Positions 14,960 through 28,743 of a stretch of 64,000 nucleotides of DNA are shown here, in pieces. Position 1 is the first letter of the stretch. Each line of letters opens with the position of its first letter. A model generated the notes under the pieces. It was not told the DNA's origin, ran no database searches, and saw only the letters and a list, made by a program, of their open reading frames with translations. The translations under genes and the position numbers were made by a program. Origin of the DNA: Castellaniella hirudinis_A (GTDB lineage: Bacteria > Pseudomonadota > Gammaproteobacteria > Burkholderiales > Burkholderiaceae_B); assembly GCF_047468865.1 (NCBI RefSeq), contig NZ_JBLGTV010000013.1:1-64000 (forward strand), read 5' to 3'.

Positions 14960-16576
14960 TCAGTCTGCTTTGACTTTGACATAGCGCCCGGGAGCGGGCT
15001 CTATGGTGGGGTATTGTTTCGTGCCCAGGCTGCGGCCCGCCCGGCGCATGCCGCCGGAATGATCCGCCAGCCAGGCCAGCCAATCGGGCCACCAGCTGCC
15101 CTTGGCGTGCGCGGCGCCGCCCAGCCATTCGCCGGGGTCGCTGGGCAAGGCGCCGGGGTCACGGGACCAATACCCGCGGCGCTGGCGCTCGGGCGAATTG
15201 ATCACCCCCGCGATGTGGCCGGACTCGCCCAGCACGAAGCGCAGCGGCCCGCGCAGCAGCAGCGTGGAGGCATATGCCGAGGCCCAGGGCACGATGTGGT
15301 CATCGCGCGAGGCATAGAGATACGCGGGCATGTCCAGGGTGCGGAAATCGACCGCCTGCCCGCACACGTGCAAATGCCCGGTCTTCAGCTGGTTTTCGAG
15401 GTAGGTATTGCGAAAATACCAGGCAAAGAAGGGCCCCGGCAGATTGGTGCCATCCGCGTTCCAGGACAGGAGATCGAAGGCCCGGGGCGATTGGCCCATC
15501 AGGTAGTTGGCGCCGACGTAGTTCCAGACGAGTTCGGCGGGCCGCAAAAAGGAAAACGTGGTGGAGAGTTCGCCCGCCGTCATCAGGCCGCCCCGGCCCA
15601 GTTGCTGGTCGCGGGTGCGGGCGTGGAATTCATCCACGAAAACGTCCAGGATGCCGGTTTCGCGGAAATCCAGGAAGGTGGTGAGCAGGGTCAGGGCGGC
15701 GACGGGGTCTTGGCCCCGGGCGCGCGCCACGGCCAGCGCCGTCGCCAGCAGGGTGCCCCCCACGCAAAAGCCCAGGGCATTGACCTGGGGCTGGCGGCTG
15801 ACGTCGCAGGCCACCTGGATGGCCCGCAAAACGCCGTCCTCGATGTAGTCGTCCCAAGTCTTGGTGTCGATGGGGTCGGCGTCGTCGGCGCGCGGATTGC
15901 GCCAGGACACCATGAAGACGTCGAACCCCGCCTGCACGGCGTGACGCACCAGGGAATTACCCGGCTGCAGGTCGAGGATGTAGTATTTATTGATGCAGGG
16001 CGGCACCATCAGCAAGGGGCGCTGATGCACTTGGGGGCCTGCGGGCCGATACCGGATCAGCTGCATCAGCGGGTTTTCGTAGACCACCGCACCCGGGGTG
16101 ACGGCCAGGTTCTCGCCCGGGGAAAAAGCGGATTCGTCGGTTTGAGTGATGCGCTTGCGGCGGATGTCGTGCAGCAGATTGGCCAGGCCTTTTTGCAGGG
16201 ATTCGCCCCCGGTGCGCAGGCATTCCTGGATGGCATCCGGGTTGCTGACCAAAAAGTTGGACGGCGCGGCGGCCTCGACCCACTGCATGACGGCAAAGGC
16301 CAGACGCTCGCGCACGGCTTCGCTGACATCGGCGGACTGCGCCAGCCGCTGCAGGGTGCGCGACAAAATCAGGTAGGCATGCGCGGCAAGCAGAGACTGC
16401 GGGCTGCCCGCCCAGGCATCCGAAGCAAAGCGGCGGTCGGCCAGGGGCGCCAGCGCGCCCTGGGCGGCCTGCGCCAAAAGCGCTTGCCAGTCTTGCAGAA
16501 AATCGGACTGGATTTCGGCCAGTTGTTCGGCGGCGTCGGACGGAAACGCCTGCCGAGATGAATTCGTATTGCCCAT
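14960..16576 (-). CDS. phaC: Class I poly(3-hydroxyalkanoate) synthase PhaC
   Basis: 538 residues. It polymerises (R)-3-hydroxyacyl-CoA on the granule surface. The lipase-like box GFCVGGTLL contains the nucleophile Cys (the synthase form of GxSxG). The catalytic Asp is in YASRDDHIVPW and His in GESGHIAGVINSP. The PhaC N-terminal domain is present before the alpha/beta hydrolase core. The ATG at 16576 follows GGGGAG by seven bases. The order is phaC-phaB-phaR; the thiolase gene phaA is not between phaC and phaB nor elsewhere in the window. Confidence 0.96.
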   Translation of the reverse strand: MGNTNSSRQAFPSDAAEQLAEIQSDFLQDWQALLAQAAQGALAPLADRRFASDAWAGSPQSLLAAHAYLILSRTLQRLAQSADVSEAVRERLAFAVMQWVEAAAPSNFLVSNPDAIQECLRTGGESLQKGLANLLHDIRRKRITQTDESAFSPGENLAVTPGAVVYENPLMQLIRYRPAGPQVHQRPLLMVPPCINKYYILDLQPGNSLVRHAVQAGFDVFMVSWRNPRADDADPIDTKTWDDYIEDGVLRAIQVACDVSRQPQVNALGFCVGGTLLATALAVARARGQDPVAALTLLTTFLDFRETGILDVFVDEFHARTRDQQLGRGGLMTAGELSTTFSFLRPAELVWNYVGANYLMGQSPRAFDLLSWNADGTNLPGPFFAWYFRNTYLENQLKTGHLHVCGQAVDFRTLDMPAYLYASRDDHIVPWASAYASTLLLRGPLRFVLGESGHIAGVINSPERQRRGYWSRDPGALPSDPGEWLGGAAHAKGSWWPDWLAWLADHSGGMRRAGRSLGTKQYPTIEPAPGRYVKVKAD

Positions 16577-16720
16577 TGCATCTCCCCGCCCTGATAAAAC
16601 CCTGCTTGGCTTTGTGATCTTGGTGTCAGACATTCTGACAGCCTGATGCGCTGCGTCAATCCGGGTAAATCGGTATCCCGACGCAACGGCGCCAGCCCGC
16701 CATGGAATATTCAATTTGTA

Positions 16721-17548
16721 TCATACCAGCCAGGCGACGGTGGCTTGCCGGCCTGTGCGTACTTGCCTGCGATAGGAAAAATATCGGCCCGCCTGATGGT
16801 ACGTGCATTCGTGGCTGAGTTCGACCTGCGCCACACCGGCCGCCAGCAACTGACGCCGGGCGAGCCCGGCCAGATCGGCCAGCCAATGCCCCGCCCGCGC
16901 GGCGGGCGCGAAACTGTCCGCGTGGCCCGCCAGGCGCGCCACGAAGGCCTGGCGCACTTCGTCGCCGACCTCGAAGGCGGCGGGCCCGATGGCCGGCCCC
17001 AGCCAGGCGCGCCAGACACGCGCCTGCGGGGCCTGCCGGCGCATGGCCGTCAGGGTGTTTTCCAGCACCCCGGCCACCAGGCCGCGCCAACCGGCATGGG
17101 CCACCCCCAGGACGGCGCCGGCCTGATCGGCCAGCACCACCGGCAGGCAGTCGGCCGTCAGGATCGCCAGGGGCTGGCCCTTCACGCAGGTAATGGCCGC
17201 ATCGGCGCAGGGCGCCCCCGTGGGGATCAACGGCGGCGCGGGGGGACGGCGATCCGGCGGCCAAACCCGCAACACCCCCTGGGCGGCATCCCAGACATCC
17301 GTGCCATGCACCTGATCCAGCCAGACGGGCGGCCCCGGCAGCGCGGCCCGCAGGCGATCCCGGTTCCGCCGCACGATGGCGGGGTCGTCCCCCACATGCA
17401 GGCCCAGGTTCAGGCTGTCCCAGGGCGGCAGGCTGGCGCCGCCCTGCCGTCCGGTGGAAAAATACCGCACCCCGGGCCAGGGCGACCCGGTGCAGGCCTG
17501 CAGGCCCGCAGGCCCGTGCCCCGGGCCCCGCTCGCCCGGGCGCGTCAT
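16721..17548 (-). CDS. pgeF: Peptidoglycan editing factor / multicopper polyphenol oxidase family protein PgeF
   Basis: 275 residues of the YfiH/DUF152 family. Conserved zinc-site text is visible: QVHGTDV (His), TADCLPVVL (Cys) and HAGWRGL (His). In E. coli this protein hydrolyses misincorporated L-Ser peptidoglycan precursors; other members show adenosine deaminase or phosphorylase activity. The ATG at 17548 overlaps the rluD stop in an ATGA junction. The neighbourhood bamD (divergent)-rluD-pgeF-phaC is a conserved betaproteobacterial order. Confidence 0.9.
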   Translation of the reverse strand: MTRPGERGPGHGPAGLQACTGSPWPGVRYFSTGRQGGASLPPWDSLNLGLHVGDDPAIVRRNRDRLRAALPGPPVWLDQVHGTDVWDAAQGVLRVWPPDRRPPAPPLIPTGAPCADAAITCVKGQPLAILTADCLPVVLADQAGAVLGVAHAGWRGLVAGVLENTLTAMRRQAPQARVWRAWLGPAIGPAAFEVGDEVRQAFVARLAGHADSFAPAARAGHWLADLAGLARRQLLAAGVAQVELSHECTYHQAGRYFSYRRQVRTGRQATVAWLV

Positions 17549-18510
17549 GCGGCCGCCTGCCAGTCGATCTGGGCCAGGCAGGCTTGAAAATCCGCGGGCG
17601 GCGGCGCCGCAAAGGACTGCCACTGGCCGCTGCCGGGATCCTCGAAGCTGAGTGCCTGGGCATGCAGCATCTGCCGGCCAGCCAGGGCGATGGGCCGCCC
17701 GCCATAGACCGCATCCCCCAGCAGGGGATGGCGCAGCAGCGCCATGTGCACCCGGATCTGGTGCGTGCGGCCGGTCTCCAGGCGGCAAACCACCTGCGTG
17801 ACCGCCTGGCCCTGCCAGTGGCCCGCGCGCTGAACGGCATAGTGCGTGACGGCGGGCTTGGGCGCGATGGGGTGTTCTGTGCTCATGCGCACCGGCACCC
17901 GGGGATCGCGCCCGATGGCGGCATCCACCCGGCCCTGGCCCGACAGGACGCCATGCACCAGGGCACAGTATTCGCGCTTGACCGAACGCGCCTGCAGCTG
18001 GCGCACCAGCGCGGTCTGCGCGGTTTCGGTGCGCGCCACCACCAGCAGGCCGGACGTGTCTTTGTCCAGGCGATGCACGATGCCGGCACGCGCCACGTGC
18101 AGCAGCTCGGGGTAGCGGTACAGCAGGCCATTGAGCAAAGTCCCCCGCCAATTGCCCGCCCCGGGGTGGGTCACCAGGCCGGCCGGCTTATTCACCACCA
18201 CCCAATCGGGGGATTCGGCCACCACCTGGAAATCGACGGGTTCGGGCGCGAACGCCAGGTCTTCAGGGGCCTGCTGCGGCCGAACCTGGATGCGCGCCCC
18301 GGGCCCCACCCGGGTGCGCACGCGCCCGACCGCGCCATCCACCCGGACATGGCCGTCTTCGATCCAGGCCTGCAGGCGGCTGCGGGAATGCTGCGGCAGC
18401 AGCCGCGCCAGCACCTTGTCCAGACGATCCGGCAGGGCCTGCAGGGGCAGCTGAAACAACAGAATCTCGTCGGTCGCCGGCGCTTCGGGGGTGGGGGGTA
18501 TGTCAGACAT
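17545..18510 (-). CDS. rluD: Ribosomal large-subunit pseudouridine synthase D (RluA family)
   Basis: 321 residues. An N-terminal S4 RNA-binding domain (LDKVLARLLPQHSRSRLQAWIEDGHV at about 27-52) is followed by the pseudouridine synthase domain with the catalytic Asp in HRLDKDTSGLLVVART and the family ends TGRTHQIRVHMA and HPLLGDAVYGG. RluD modifies helix 69 of 23S rRNA. The ATG at 18510 (MSDIPPTPEAP) or a GTG two codons earlier may be the start. It diverges from bamD and overlaps pgeF by four bases. Confidence 0.93.
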   Translation of the reverse strand: MSDIPPTPEAPATDEILLFQLPLQALPDRLDKVLARLLPQHSRSRLQAWIEDGHVRVDGAVGRVRTRVGPGARIQVRPQQAPEDLAFAPEPVDFQVVAESPDWVVVNKPAGLVTHPGAGNWRGTLLNGLLYRYPELLHVARAGIVHRLDKDTSGLLVVARTETAQTALVRQLQARSVKREYCALVHGVLSGQGRVDAAIGRDPRVPVRMSTEHPIAPKPAVTHYAVQRAGHWQGQAVTQVVCRLETGRTHQIRVHMALLRHPLLGDAVYGGRPIALAGRQMLHAQALSFEDPGSGQWQSFAAPPPADFQACLAQIDWQAAA

Positions 18511-18565
18511 GGCCACAAATCATATAATCTGCCGACAATGCTAACACCTTGATCAAGGATGCCCC

Positions 18566-19401
18566 GTGGCCGCGCATGTCTCTGCTTTGCTGAAATCCCT
18601 GTCATCCCTGTCGCGCCTGGCGCTGGCCGGGCTGTGTCTGGCCCTGGTGGCGGGCTGCAGTTCCACGGCCGGAAAAGTCGACCCCACCGCCGGCTGGAGC
18701 GCCGAACGCCTGTACAGCCAGGCCCGCGCCGACATGGGCTCCAACAACTGGTCCGAGGCGCGCAAGCACCTGGAAGCCCTGGAGGCCCGCTATCCTTTCG
18801 GCGTCTATGCCCAGCAATCCCTGATCGACCAGGCCTACATCAACTGGAAAGACGAAGAACCCGAACAGGCCAAGGCGGCCATCGACCGCTTCATGCAGCA
18901 GTACCCCAACCACCCGGGCACGGACTACATGCTGTACCTGAAAGGCATGATCACCTTCACGCCGCCCAGCGCCGTGCTGTCCAACATCACCCGCCAGGAT
19001 CCCAGCGAACGCGACCCCAAGGGGCTGCGCGAATCCTACGAAGCCTTCAACGAGCTGATCAAGCGCTACCCCGACAGCCGCTATACGCCCGACGCCCGCA
19101 AGCGCGCCGCCTGGCTGGTCAACACCATCGCCGAAAACGAAGTCCATATCGCCCAGTATTATTACGAGCGGGGAGCCTATGTCGCGGCCGCCAACCGGGC
19201 CCAGACCGTGGTCACGGATTTCGAAGGCGCGCCCATCGCCGAAAAAGCCCTGTACCTGATGATGATCAGCTACGAAAAGCTGGCACTCCCCGAACTGGCC
19301 GCCGACGCCAAGCGCGTGCTGGATCGCAATTTCCCCGACAGCAAATACTATCAGCAGGGCCTGCACGCGCCCCTCAATTACTGGAACCCCATCAACTGGT
19401 T

Positions 19402-19405
<4 letters not shown>
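18566..19405 (+). CDS. bamD: Outer membrane assembly lipoprotein BamD
   Basis: 279 residues starting at GTG 18566, with AAGGAT nine bases upstream. The lipobox LALVAGCSS puts the acylated Cys near residue 31. Tetratricopeptide-like repeats follow, including ERLYSQARADMGSNNWSEARKHLE, the signature RYPFGVYAQQSLIDQAY and RYPDSRYTPDARKRAA. BamD is the essential lipoprotein partner of BamA in the beta-barrel assembly machine. It is divergent from rluD, as in most betaproteobacteria, and its stop codon overlaps the helicase stop in CTAG. Confidence 0.96.
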
Positions 19406-21414
<2,009 letters not shown>

Positions 21415-21533
21415 GGAAAACACAGGGCAAATGGACGGAAGGACGAGAGGCCAAGATAACACCCGCCGCCCCCGGCCGAAACGAGGTATGGCAAAATGCG
21501 CCGCTTGGACTCCGTATTATTTTAGGCCCCCGC

Positions 21534-23910
<2,377 letters not shown>

Positions 23911-23912
<2 letters not shown>

Positions 23913-24040
23913 ACAGCCATCGCGGATGCGGGTAACGGACTGCCGCCGACGCGGGCTGCGGTTACCTCCCTCTCCCAAAACAGCCTGCACGGATGCGGGA
24001 AACGGACTGCCGGCGCGGGTGGCGGCTACCGCACCCGACC
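23911..24040. repeat. Imperfect direct repeat, two copies of about 65 bp
   Basis: Both copies begin a(a)aacagcc and share cggatgcgg-aacggactgccg and gcgggt/c-gcggyTACC, followed by a C-rich end (unit 1 about 23911-23975, unit 2 about 23976-24040); aaaacagc begins again at 24042. In copy 1 ggtaac and gttacc could pair; in copy 2 the arms are ggaaac and gctacc, so the pairing is not conserved. It fills the gap between the convergent tex and permease genes. Confidence 0.75.
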
Positions 24041-24053
24041 CAAAACAGCGGCC

Positions 24054-24887
24054 TCAGGCGGCGGTCATCTTGGCCGCCGCCCGGCCGCGCAGCCATTCCA
24101 GCACCAGCAGCAAGGCGGTCGAAAACAGAATCAGGATGGTCGCCACCGCCGCGATGATGGGGCTGATGTTCTCGCGGATGCCCGTGAACATCTGGCGCGG
24201 CAGGGTGACTTGCTCGGGCCCCGCCAGAAACAGGGTGATCACGACCTCGTCGAAAGCCGTGGCAAACGCAAACAACGCGCCCGCGATCACGCCGGGGGCG
24301 ATGATGGGCAGGGTCACCCGGAAAAACGTATGGACTGGCCCGGCGCCCAGGCTCTGGCTGGCGCGCAGCAAATTGGCGTCGAAGCCCTGCAGGGTGGCCG
24401 ACACCGTGGTCACCACAAAGGGCGCTCCGATGGCGGCCAGGGCCAGGATCAGGCCGGCGTAGCTGTTGACCAGGCCATACGGGGCGAAAAACAGGTAAAT
24501 CCCCAGGCCCGTGACCACCAGAGGCACGATCATGGGGGAAATCAGGATCGACATCAGCAGGCCCTTGCCCCGGAAGCTGGCACGGTGCAGGCCGGCGGCG
24601 GCCAGCGTGCCCAGGACGGTGGCCAGAACCGTGGCGGCGGGCGCCACGATGAAGCTGTTGGCGGTAGCGCGGGCCCAGTCGCTGGATTCGAACAGCGCGC
24701 TGTACCAGCGCAGGGAATACTGCTCGATGGGGTACAGCAGCATGGAACCCTGGTTGAACGACAGGGGGATGATCACCAGGATGGGCAGCAGCAGGAACAC
24801 CAGGATCAGGGCGCACAGGATGCGCAAGGCGTAATACCAGATGCGCTCGGTCAGGGACAGATAGGGCGGGAAATTCGGCTTCAGCAT
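24054..24887 (-). CDS. Polyamine-type ABC transporter permease (PotC/PotI-like)
   Basis: 277 residues with about six membrane segments. The binding-protein-dependent transport EAA loop is visible as LLRASQSLGAGPVHTFFRVTLPIIAPGVIAGALFAF (about residues 174-209), where it contacts the ATPase. It is the distal gene of an ATPase - binding protein - permease - permease operon, 77 bp after the other permease. The family (spermidine/putrescine or related cation, PotC side) is clear; the substrate is not. Context with a class III aminotransferase and MocR regulator suggests an amine or omega-amino acid. Confidence 0.9.
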   Translation of the reverse strand: MLKPNFPPYLSLTERIWYYALRILCALILVFLLLPILVIIPLSFNQGSMLLYPIEQYSLRWYSALFESSDWARATANSFIVAPAATVLATVLGTLAAAGLHRASFRGKGLLMSILISPMIVPLVVTGLGIYLFFAPYGLVNSYAGLILALAAIGAPFVVTTVSATLQGFDANLLRASQSLGAGPVHTFFRVTLPIIAPGVIAGALFAFATAFDEVVITLFLAGPEQVTLPRQMFTGIRENISPIIAAVATILILFSTALLLVLEWLRGRAAAKMTAA

Positions 24888-24964
24888 GATCGTCCTTCTG
24901 GTTTTTCAGGGCCTGGCCCCGCCCCCAGGATCGGGCGCGGGACCAAAAGACAAGGGGGCGGCGT

Positions 24965-26200
24965 TTAGTTCAGGGCCAGTTCCCGGCCGGAAATCCGGCG
25001 GTACAAGCCATACAGCAGCAGGGTGCCGGCCAGCAGGATCAGGCCCAGCGCGCTGGCCATCCCCCAGTTGATGGTCTGGTTGGTGAAATACGCCACGTAG
25101 TAGCTGATCATCTGGTCGGCGGCCCCGCCCAGCAAGGCGGGAGTGATGTAGTAGCCGATGGCGATAATGAACACCAGCAGCGATCCCGCCGCGATGCCGG
25201 GATAGGTCTGGGGCACGTAAATGCGCCAAAAAGCCGCGAAGGGGTGGCTGCCCAGGGAGACCGCCGCCCGCTGGTACGTGGCGGGCACCGACTGCATCAC
25301 GCTGTACAGGGGCAGCACCATGAAGGGCAGCAGGATGTGCACCATCGAGATATACACGCCCAGGCGGTTGAACAACAGGGGCAGGGGTTCTGAGATCAAG
25401 CCCATATCCACCAAGGCGGTGTTGATCAGCCCTTCGCGCTGCAGCAGAACGACCCAGGCCGCGATGCGCACCAGCACCGAAGTCCAGAACGGAATCAGGA
25501 TGCAGATCAGCACCAGGTTGGCCCGGCGCTTTTCCAGCCGGGTGATCCAGTAGGCCAGGGGATAGCCCAGCGCCAGCGCGACCAGGGTCACGATGCCGCT
25601 GATGAGGAACGTGCGCGAGAAAATCTCCTGGAAGGCGGAAGTATCCGGCGGGGCGGCGACCACATGGCCCTGGAGATCCAGCTTCATATCCAGCGAGGCC
25701 AGCAGGTAGTAGGGCGTCCAGGCGCGGTTATTCTGCGCGATGACGGACCAGTACTGGGGCTCGGCCCAGCGCTTGTCCAGGGCCAGCAGCTGGACGCGGG
25801 CGTCTTCGGCGCTGCCATCGGCCGCCGGCAGGCGGCGCAGCGTCTTGAACAGCAGCGAACGGTAGCCGGAAATTTCGTAGTTCAGGCGCCGCGCCAGCTC
25901 GCCCGCGGCCGGGGTGCTCTTGGCCTGGGCCAGATCCTGAGTCAGGGCCAAGTAGGCCGGATCCGGCGGCGGGCCGCTGCCGTCCCATGCCTGCAGGGCC
26001 TGCAGGGTCCGGGGCAGCGTTTGCTGGACTTCGGGGTTGTCCACCGCGCGCGTCAGCAGGGTCGCAATCGGCACCAGGAAGACCAGCAGCAAAAACACTG
26101 CCAGGGGGGCCACCAGCAACAGGGCCCGCAAGTTCTTTTTTCGTTGCGTGCGCCGCATGGCGCGGCGGATGGCCACCGGGTCTTCAAAAATCATATCCAT
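24965..26200 (-). CDS. Polyamine-type ABC transporter permease (PotB/PotH-like) with long periplasmic insert
   Basis: 411 residues, over 100 longer than E. coli PotB. The first membrane segment (about 26-48) is separated from the second (about 198-220) by some 150 hydrophilic residues, a large periplasmic loop seen in a subgroup of these permeases. The EAA loop is YQRAAVSLGSHPFAAFWRIYVPQTYPGIAAGSLLVF. It pairs with the PotC-like permease to form the channel. The start ATG at 26200 gives MDMIFEDPVAIRRAM. It follows the binding protein gene after a 147-bp gap that carries two strong hairpins. Confidence 0.9.
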   Translation of the reverse strand: MDMIFEDPVAIRRAMRRTQRKKNLRALLLVAPLAVFLLLVFLVPIATLLTRAVDNPEVQQTLPRTLQALQAWDGSGPPPDPAYLALTQDLAQAKSTPAAGELARRLNYEISGYRSLLFKTLRRLPAADGSAEDARVQLLALDKRWAEPQYWSVIAQNNRAWTPYYLLASLDMKLDLQGHVVAAPPDTSAFQEIFSRTFLISGIVTLVALALGYPLAYWITRLEKRRANLVLICILIPFWTSVLVRIAAWVVLLQREGLINTALVDMGLISEPLPLLFNRLGVYISMVHILLPFMVLPLYSVMQSVPATYQRAAVSLGSHPFAAFWRIYVPQTYPGIAAGSLLVFIIAIGYYITPALLGGAADQMISYYVAYFTNQTINWGMASALGLILLAGTLLLYGLYRRISGRELALN

Positions 26201-26271
26201 GGCGTGCTCGTCCTGAAGCGGGAATGGACAGGGAAAGGCATCGTCGGCGCGGCGGCCATGCCGCGCCGGAT

Positions 26272-26320
26272 GCGCCGCCGTGACGGCGGCGCGGCGCCGT
26301 CACCGGCCGGCATGCCGGCC
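26272..26320. other. Two GC-rich hairpins between binding-protein and permease genes
   Basis: Stem 1 is gcgccgcc (26272-26279), loop gtgac, ggcggcgc (26285-26292). Stem 2 is the 16-bp palindrome ggccggcatgccggcc (26305-26320). They sit just past the binding protein stop. Such intercistronic hairpins often protect the abundant binding-protein message from 3' decay and lower permease expression; that role is inferred from position. Confidence 0.65.
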
Positions 26321-26347
26321 AGCGGGGCGCAGCGGCCGAACCGCGCG

Positions 26348-27388
26348 CTAGCGCGCGGCCCAGGCGGTAAAGCGCTGTTCGAGTTCTTCGCCGTGGTCGG
26401 TCCAGAATTCCAGGTCGTTGAACAAGGCATTGCGCGCATTGGCCGGAGAATTCGGCAGATTGGCCAGGACGCTGCGATCCAGCAGGCCGATGGCTTCTTT
26501 GCTGACCGGGCCATAGGCGATGGCGGAAGAATACGCGGCCTGCGCCTTGGGAGAACTGGCGTAGCGGACGAACTCGATGGCCTGTTCCTTGTTGGGCGAG
26601 CCTGTCGGGATGACCCAATAGTCGAAATCGTAGACGCTGCCGTTCCAGACGACCTTCAGATTGCGGCCTTCGCGCTGGGCCGCGTCGATGCGCCCGTTAT
26701 AGGCCGCCGACATGACGACGTCGCCCGCCGACAGCATCTGCGGCGGCTGCGCGCCGGCCTCCCACCACTGGATGTGCGGCTTGAGCTCGTCCAGCTTCTT
26801 GAAGGCGCGATCCACGCCCTCGGGGGTGGACAGCACCTTGTAGACATCGGCGGGAGGCACGCCGTCGGCCATCAGGGCGAATTCGACGTTGTAGTGGGCG
26901 CCCTTGCGCAGGCCGCGCTTGCCCGGGAATTTCTCGACATCCCAGAAATCGGCCCAGCTGGCGGGCGGCGTCTTGAGCGTATCGGCGTTATAGGCCAGCA
27001 CGGTGGACCACACGAACGTCCCCACCCCGCAGTATTTCAGCGCCCCGCGCACCATATCGCCCTTGTTGACGATCGTCCCCCAATCAATGTCTTCATACAG
27101 CCCCTCGTCGCAGCCCCGGCCCAGGTCGCCGGTCTCGACCTCGACGACGTCCCAGACGACGCCGTTGGACTGAACCATGGCCTTGACCTTGGCTTGTTCC
27201 CCGTTATAGGCCACCGGAATGATTTTCTGGCCGGTTTCCTTTTCGAACGGCTGGATGTAGGCCTGGTTCTGCGCATCTCCATTGGCGCCGCCGAAGTTGA
27301 CGACGGTCAGATCGCGGGCCTGGGCCGGGGCCTGCAGCAGCACCAGGGGCAGCGTGGCGGCCAGTGCCGTCAATACGTGTTTTTTCAT
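26348..27388 (-). CDS. Polyamine-type ABC transporter periplasmic binding protein (PotD/PotF family)
   Basis: 346 residues with a signal peptide (MKKHVLTALAATLPLVLLQAPAQA, cleavage about residue 24). Family text: LTVVNFGGANGDAQNQAYIQPFEKETGQKI, WDVVEVETGDL, and YDFDYWVIPTGSPNKEQAIEFVRYASSP near the C terminus. It should deliver a cationic or omega-amino substrate to the permeases. The exact ligand cannot be read off: the Asp/Trp residues that hold putrescine or spermidine need an alignment. It starts 34 bp after the ATPase gene. Confidence 0.9.
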   Translation of the reverse strand: MKKHVLTALAATLPLVLLQAPAQARDLTVVNFGGANGDAQNQAYIQPFEKETGQKIIPVAYNGEQAKVKAMVQSNGVVWDVVEVETGDLGRGCDEGLYEDIDWGTIVNKGDMVRGALKYCGVGTFVWSTVLAYNADTLKTPPASWADFWDVEKFPGKRGLRKGAHYNVEFALMADGVPPADVYKVLSTPEGVDRAFKKLDELKPHIQWWEAGAQPPQMLSAGDVVMSAAYNGRIDAAQREGRNLKVVWNGSVYDFDYWVIPTGSPNKEQAIEFVRYASSPKAQAAYSSAIAYGPVSKEAIGLLDRSVLANLPNSPANARNALFNDLEFWTDHGEELEQRFTAWAAR

Positions 27389-27421
27389 GGTTGTCTCCTG
27401 TAATGGGATGATCTGCGGACT

Positions 27422-28513
27422 TCAGGGTTGAAAAACGCGGATATGTTCGGGGTCTATCCACAACGGGATGGGCACCCCGGGGGTGTGTTGCCTGGCTTCT
27501 GCGGCCAAGGGCATTTTGACAAAAAAGGATTCGTGATCCGACAGGCGGCAGCGCAGCCGGACGTGATCGCCGAAATAGACCTCGTCGACCGCGTGGGCCT
27601 GGAACTGATTGGACGGCTTGCCGGACACGGCCAGGATGCGCTCGGGTCGCACGGCCACCACGCAATCGCTGCCCGCCCGCAGCCCCTGGACATTGAGGCC
27701 GCGCAAGCGCGGGCCATCGGTGATCTGGACTTCGCACCAGCGGTCGTCGGCCGCGCTGACGATGCCGGGGAACTGATTGCTGTCGCCCACGAACCCGGCC
27801 ACGAAGCGGTTGCAGGGGAATTCGTACAGGTGGTCGGCGCTGCAGACTTGCTGGATCACCCCCTGGTTGAAGACGGCGACCCGATTGCTCATGGTCAGGG
27901 CCTCGCTTTGGTCGTGCGTGACATAGACGAAGGTGACGCCCAGCTTGCGGTGCAGGGCCTTGAGTTCGAGCTGCATGTGCTCGCGCAGCTGCTTGTCCAG
28001 GGCCCCCAGGGGTTCGTCCATGAGCACGATCTTGGGCTCGAAGACCAGGGCGCGCGCCAAGGCGATGCGCTGCTGCTGTCCGCCCGAGAGCTGGGCGGGA
28101 TAGCGCTTGGCGAAGCTTTCCATCTGCACCATGGCCAAGGCGTCGCCAATGCGCTGTTTGCGCTGGGCGGCGGGCATCTTGCGCACCTGCAGGGGGTAGT
28201 CCAGGTTGCGCTCGATGGTCATGTGGGGAAACAAGGCGTAATTCTGGAACACCATCCCCAGGTTGCGGTGGTGCGGCGGGACGTCGTTCAGGCGGCGTCC
28301 TTCGAGAAAAATATCGCCTTGGGTCGGGGATTCAAACCCCGCCAGCATCATCAGACAGGTGGTCTTGCCCGAGCCCGACGGCCCCAGCAAGGACAGGAAT
28401 TCCCCCGGATAAATATCCAGGTTCAGATCCCGAACCACCAAATGGTCGCCGTCGTAGGATTTTTGGACACCTTGGAACCTGACCAGCGGTTCGAGGGGGG
28501 GCACGGTGGACAT
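27422..28513 (-). CDS. Polyamine-type ABC transporter ATP-binding protein (PotA/PotG-like)
   Basis: 363 residues. Walker A is LLGPSGSGKTTCL (about residues 42-54), Q-loop VFQNYALFPHMT, signature LSGGQQQRIALARAL, Walker B IVLMDEPLGALD and the H-loop THDQSEALTM. The C-terminal TOBE-like domain (VVAVRPERILAV) is typical of PotA-type proteins. It is the first gene of the ABC operon, divergent from the MocR regulator; a 27-codon open frame with a good ribosome site precedes it. Confidence 0.94.
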   Translation of the reverse strand: MSTVPPLEPLVRFQGVQKSYDGDHLVVRDLNLDIYPGEFLSLLGPSGSGKTTCLMMLAGFESPTQGDIFLEGRRLNDVPPHHRNLGMVFQNYALFPHMTIERNLDYPLQVRKMPAAQRKQRIGDALAMVQMESFAKRYPAQLSGGQQQRIALARALVFEPKIVLMDEPLGALDKQLREHMQLELKALHRKLGVTFVYVTHDQSEALTMSNRVAVFNQGVIQQVCSADHLYEFPCNRFVAGFVGDSNQFPGIVSAADDRWCEVQITDGPRLRGLNVQGLRAGSDCVVAVRPERILAVSGKPSNQFQAHAVDEVYFGDHVRLRCRLSDHESFFVKMPLAAEARQHTPGVPIPLWIDPEHIRVFQP

Positions 28514-28553
28514 CGTCAGCAGTCTCCTGGGGCGCGAAAACAGTGGGGGGGAA

Positions 28554-28637
28554 TCAGGCGGGGGGTGCCATCACTTGCGTCAGGATAGCCAGACTCTTGT
28601 CCATCAGGCCATCAGGGATTATTTGAATTTCATTCAT
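28554..28637 (-). CDS. Possible 27-residue leader peptide/small protein upstream of the ABC operon
   Basis: The ATG at 28637 is preceded by GGAGA eight bases upstream and opens 27 codons (MNEIQIIPDGLMDKSLAILT..., ending in APPA) with a TGA at 28554-28556, 40 bp before the ATPase start. The ribosome site is better than for many real genes here. I recognise no family. It could be a regulatory leader peptide, a short functional protein, or the residue of a longer gene. Confidence 0.4.
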   Translation of the reverse strand: MNEIQIIPDGLMDKSLAILTQVMAPPA

Positions 28638-28743
28638 GCTTGTCTCCGGTCAATCGGGGGTGTATCCGCCTGATCTTTTTTTCACTATACTGATATTTTG
28701 GTTTATCAAATAGATCCATTTTAATAAAATTAATGGGGCCAAT

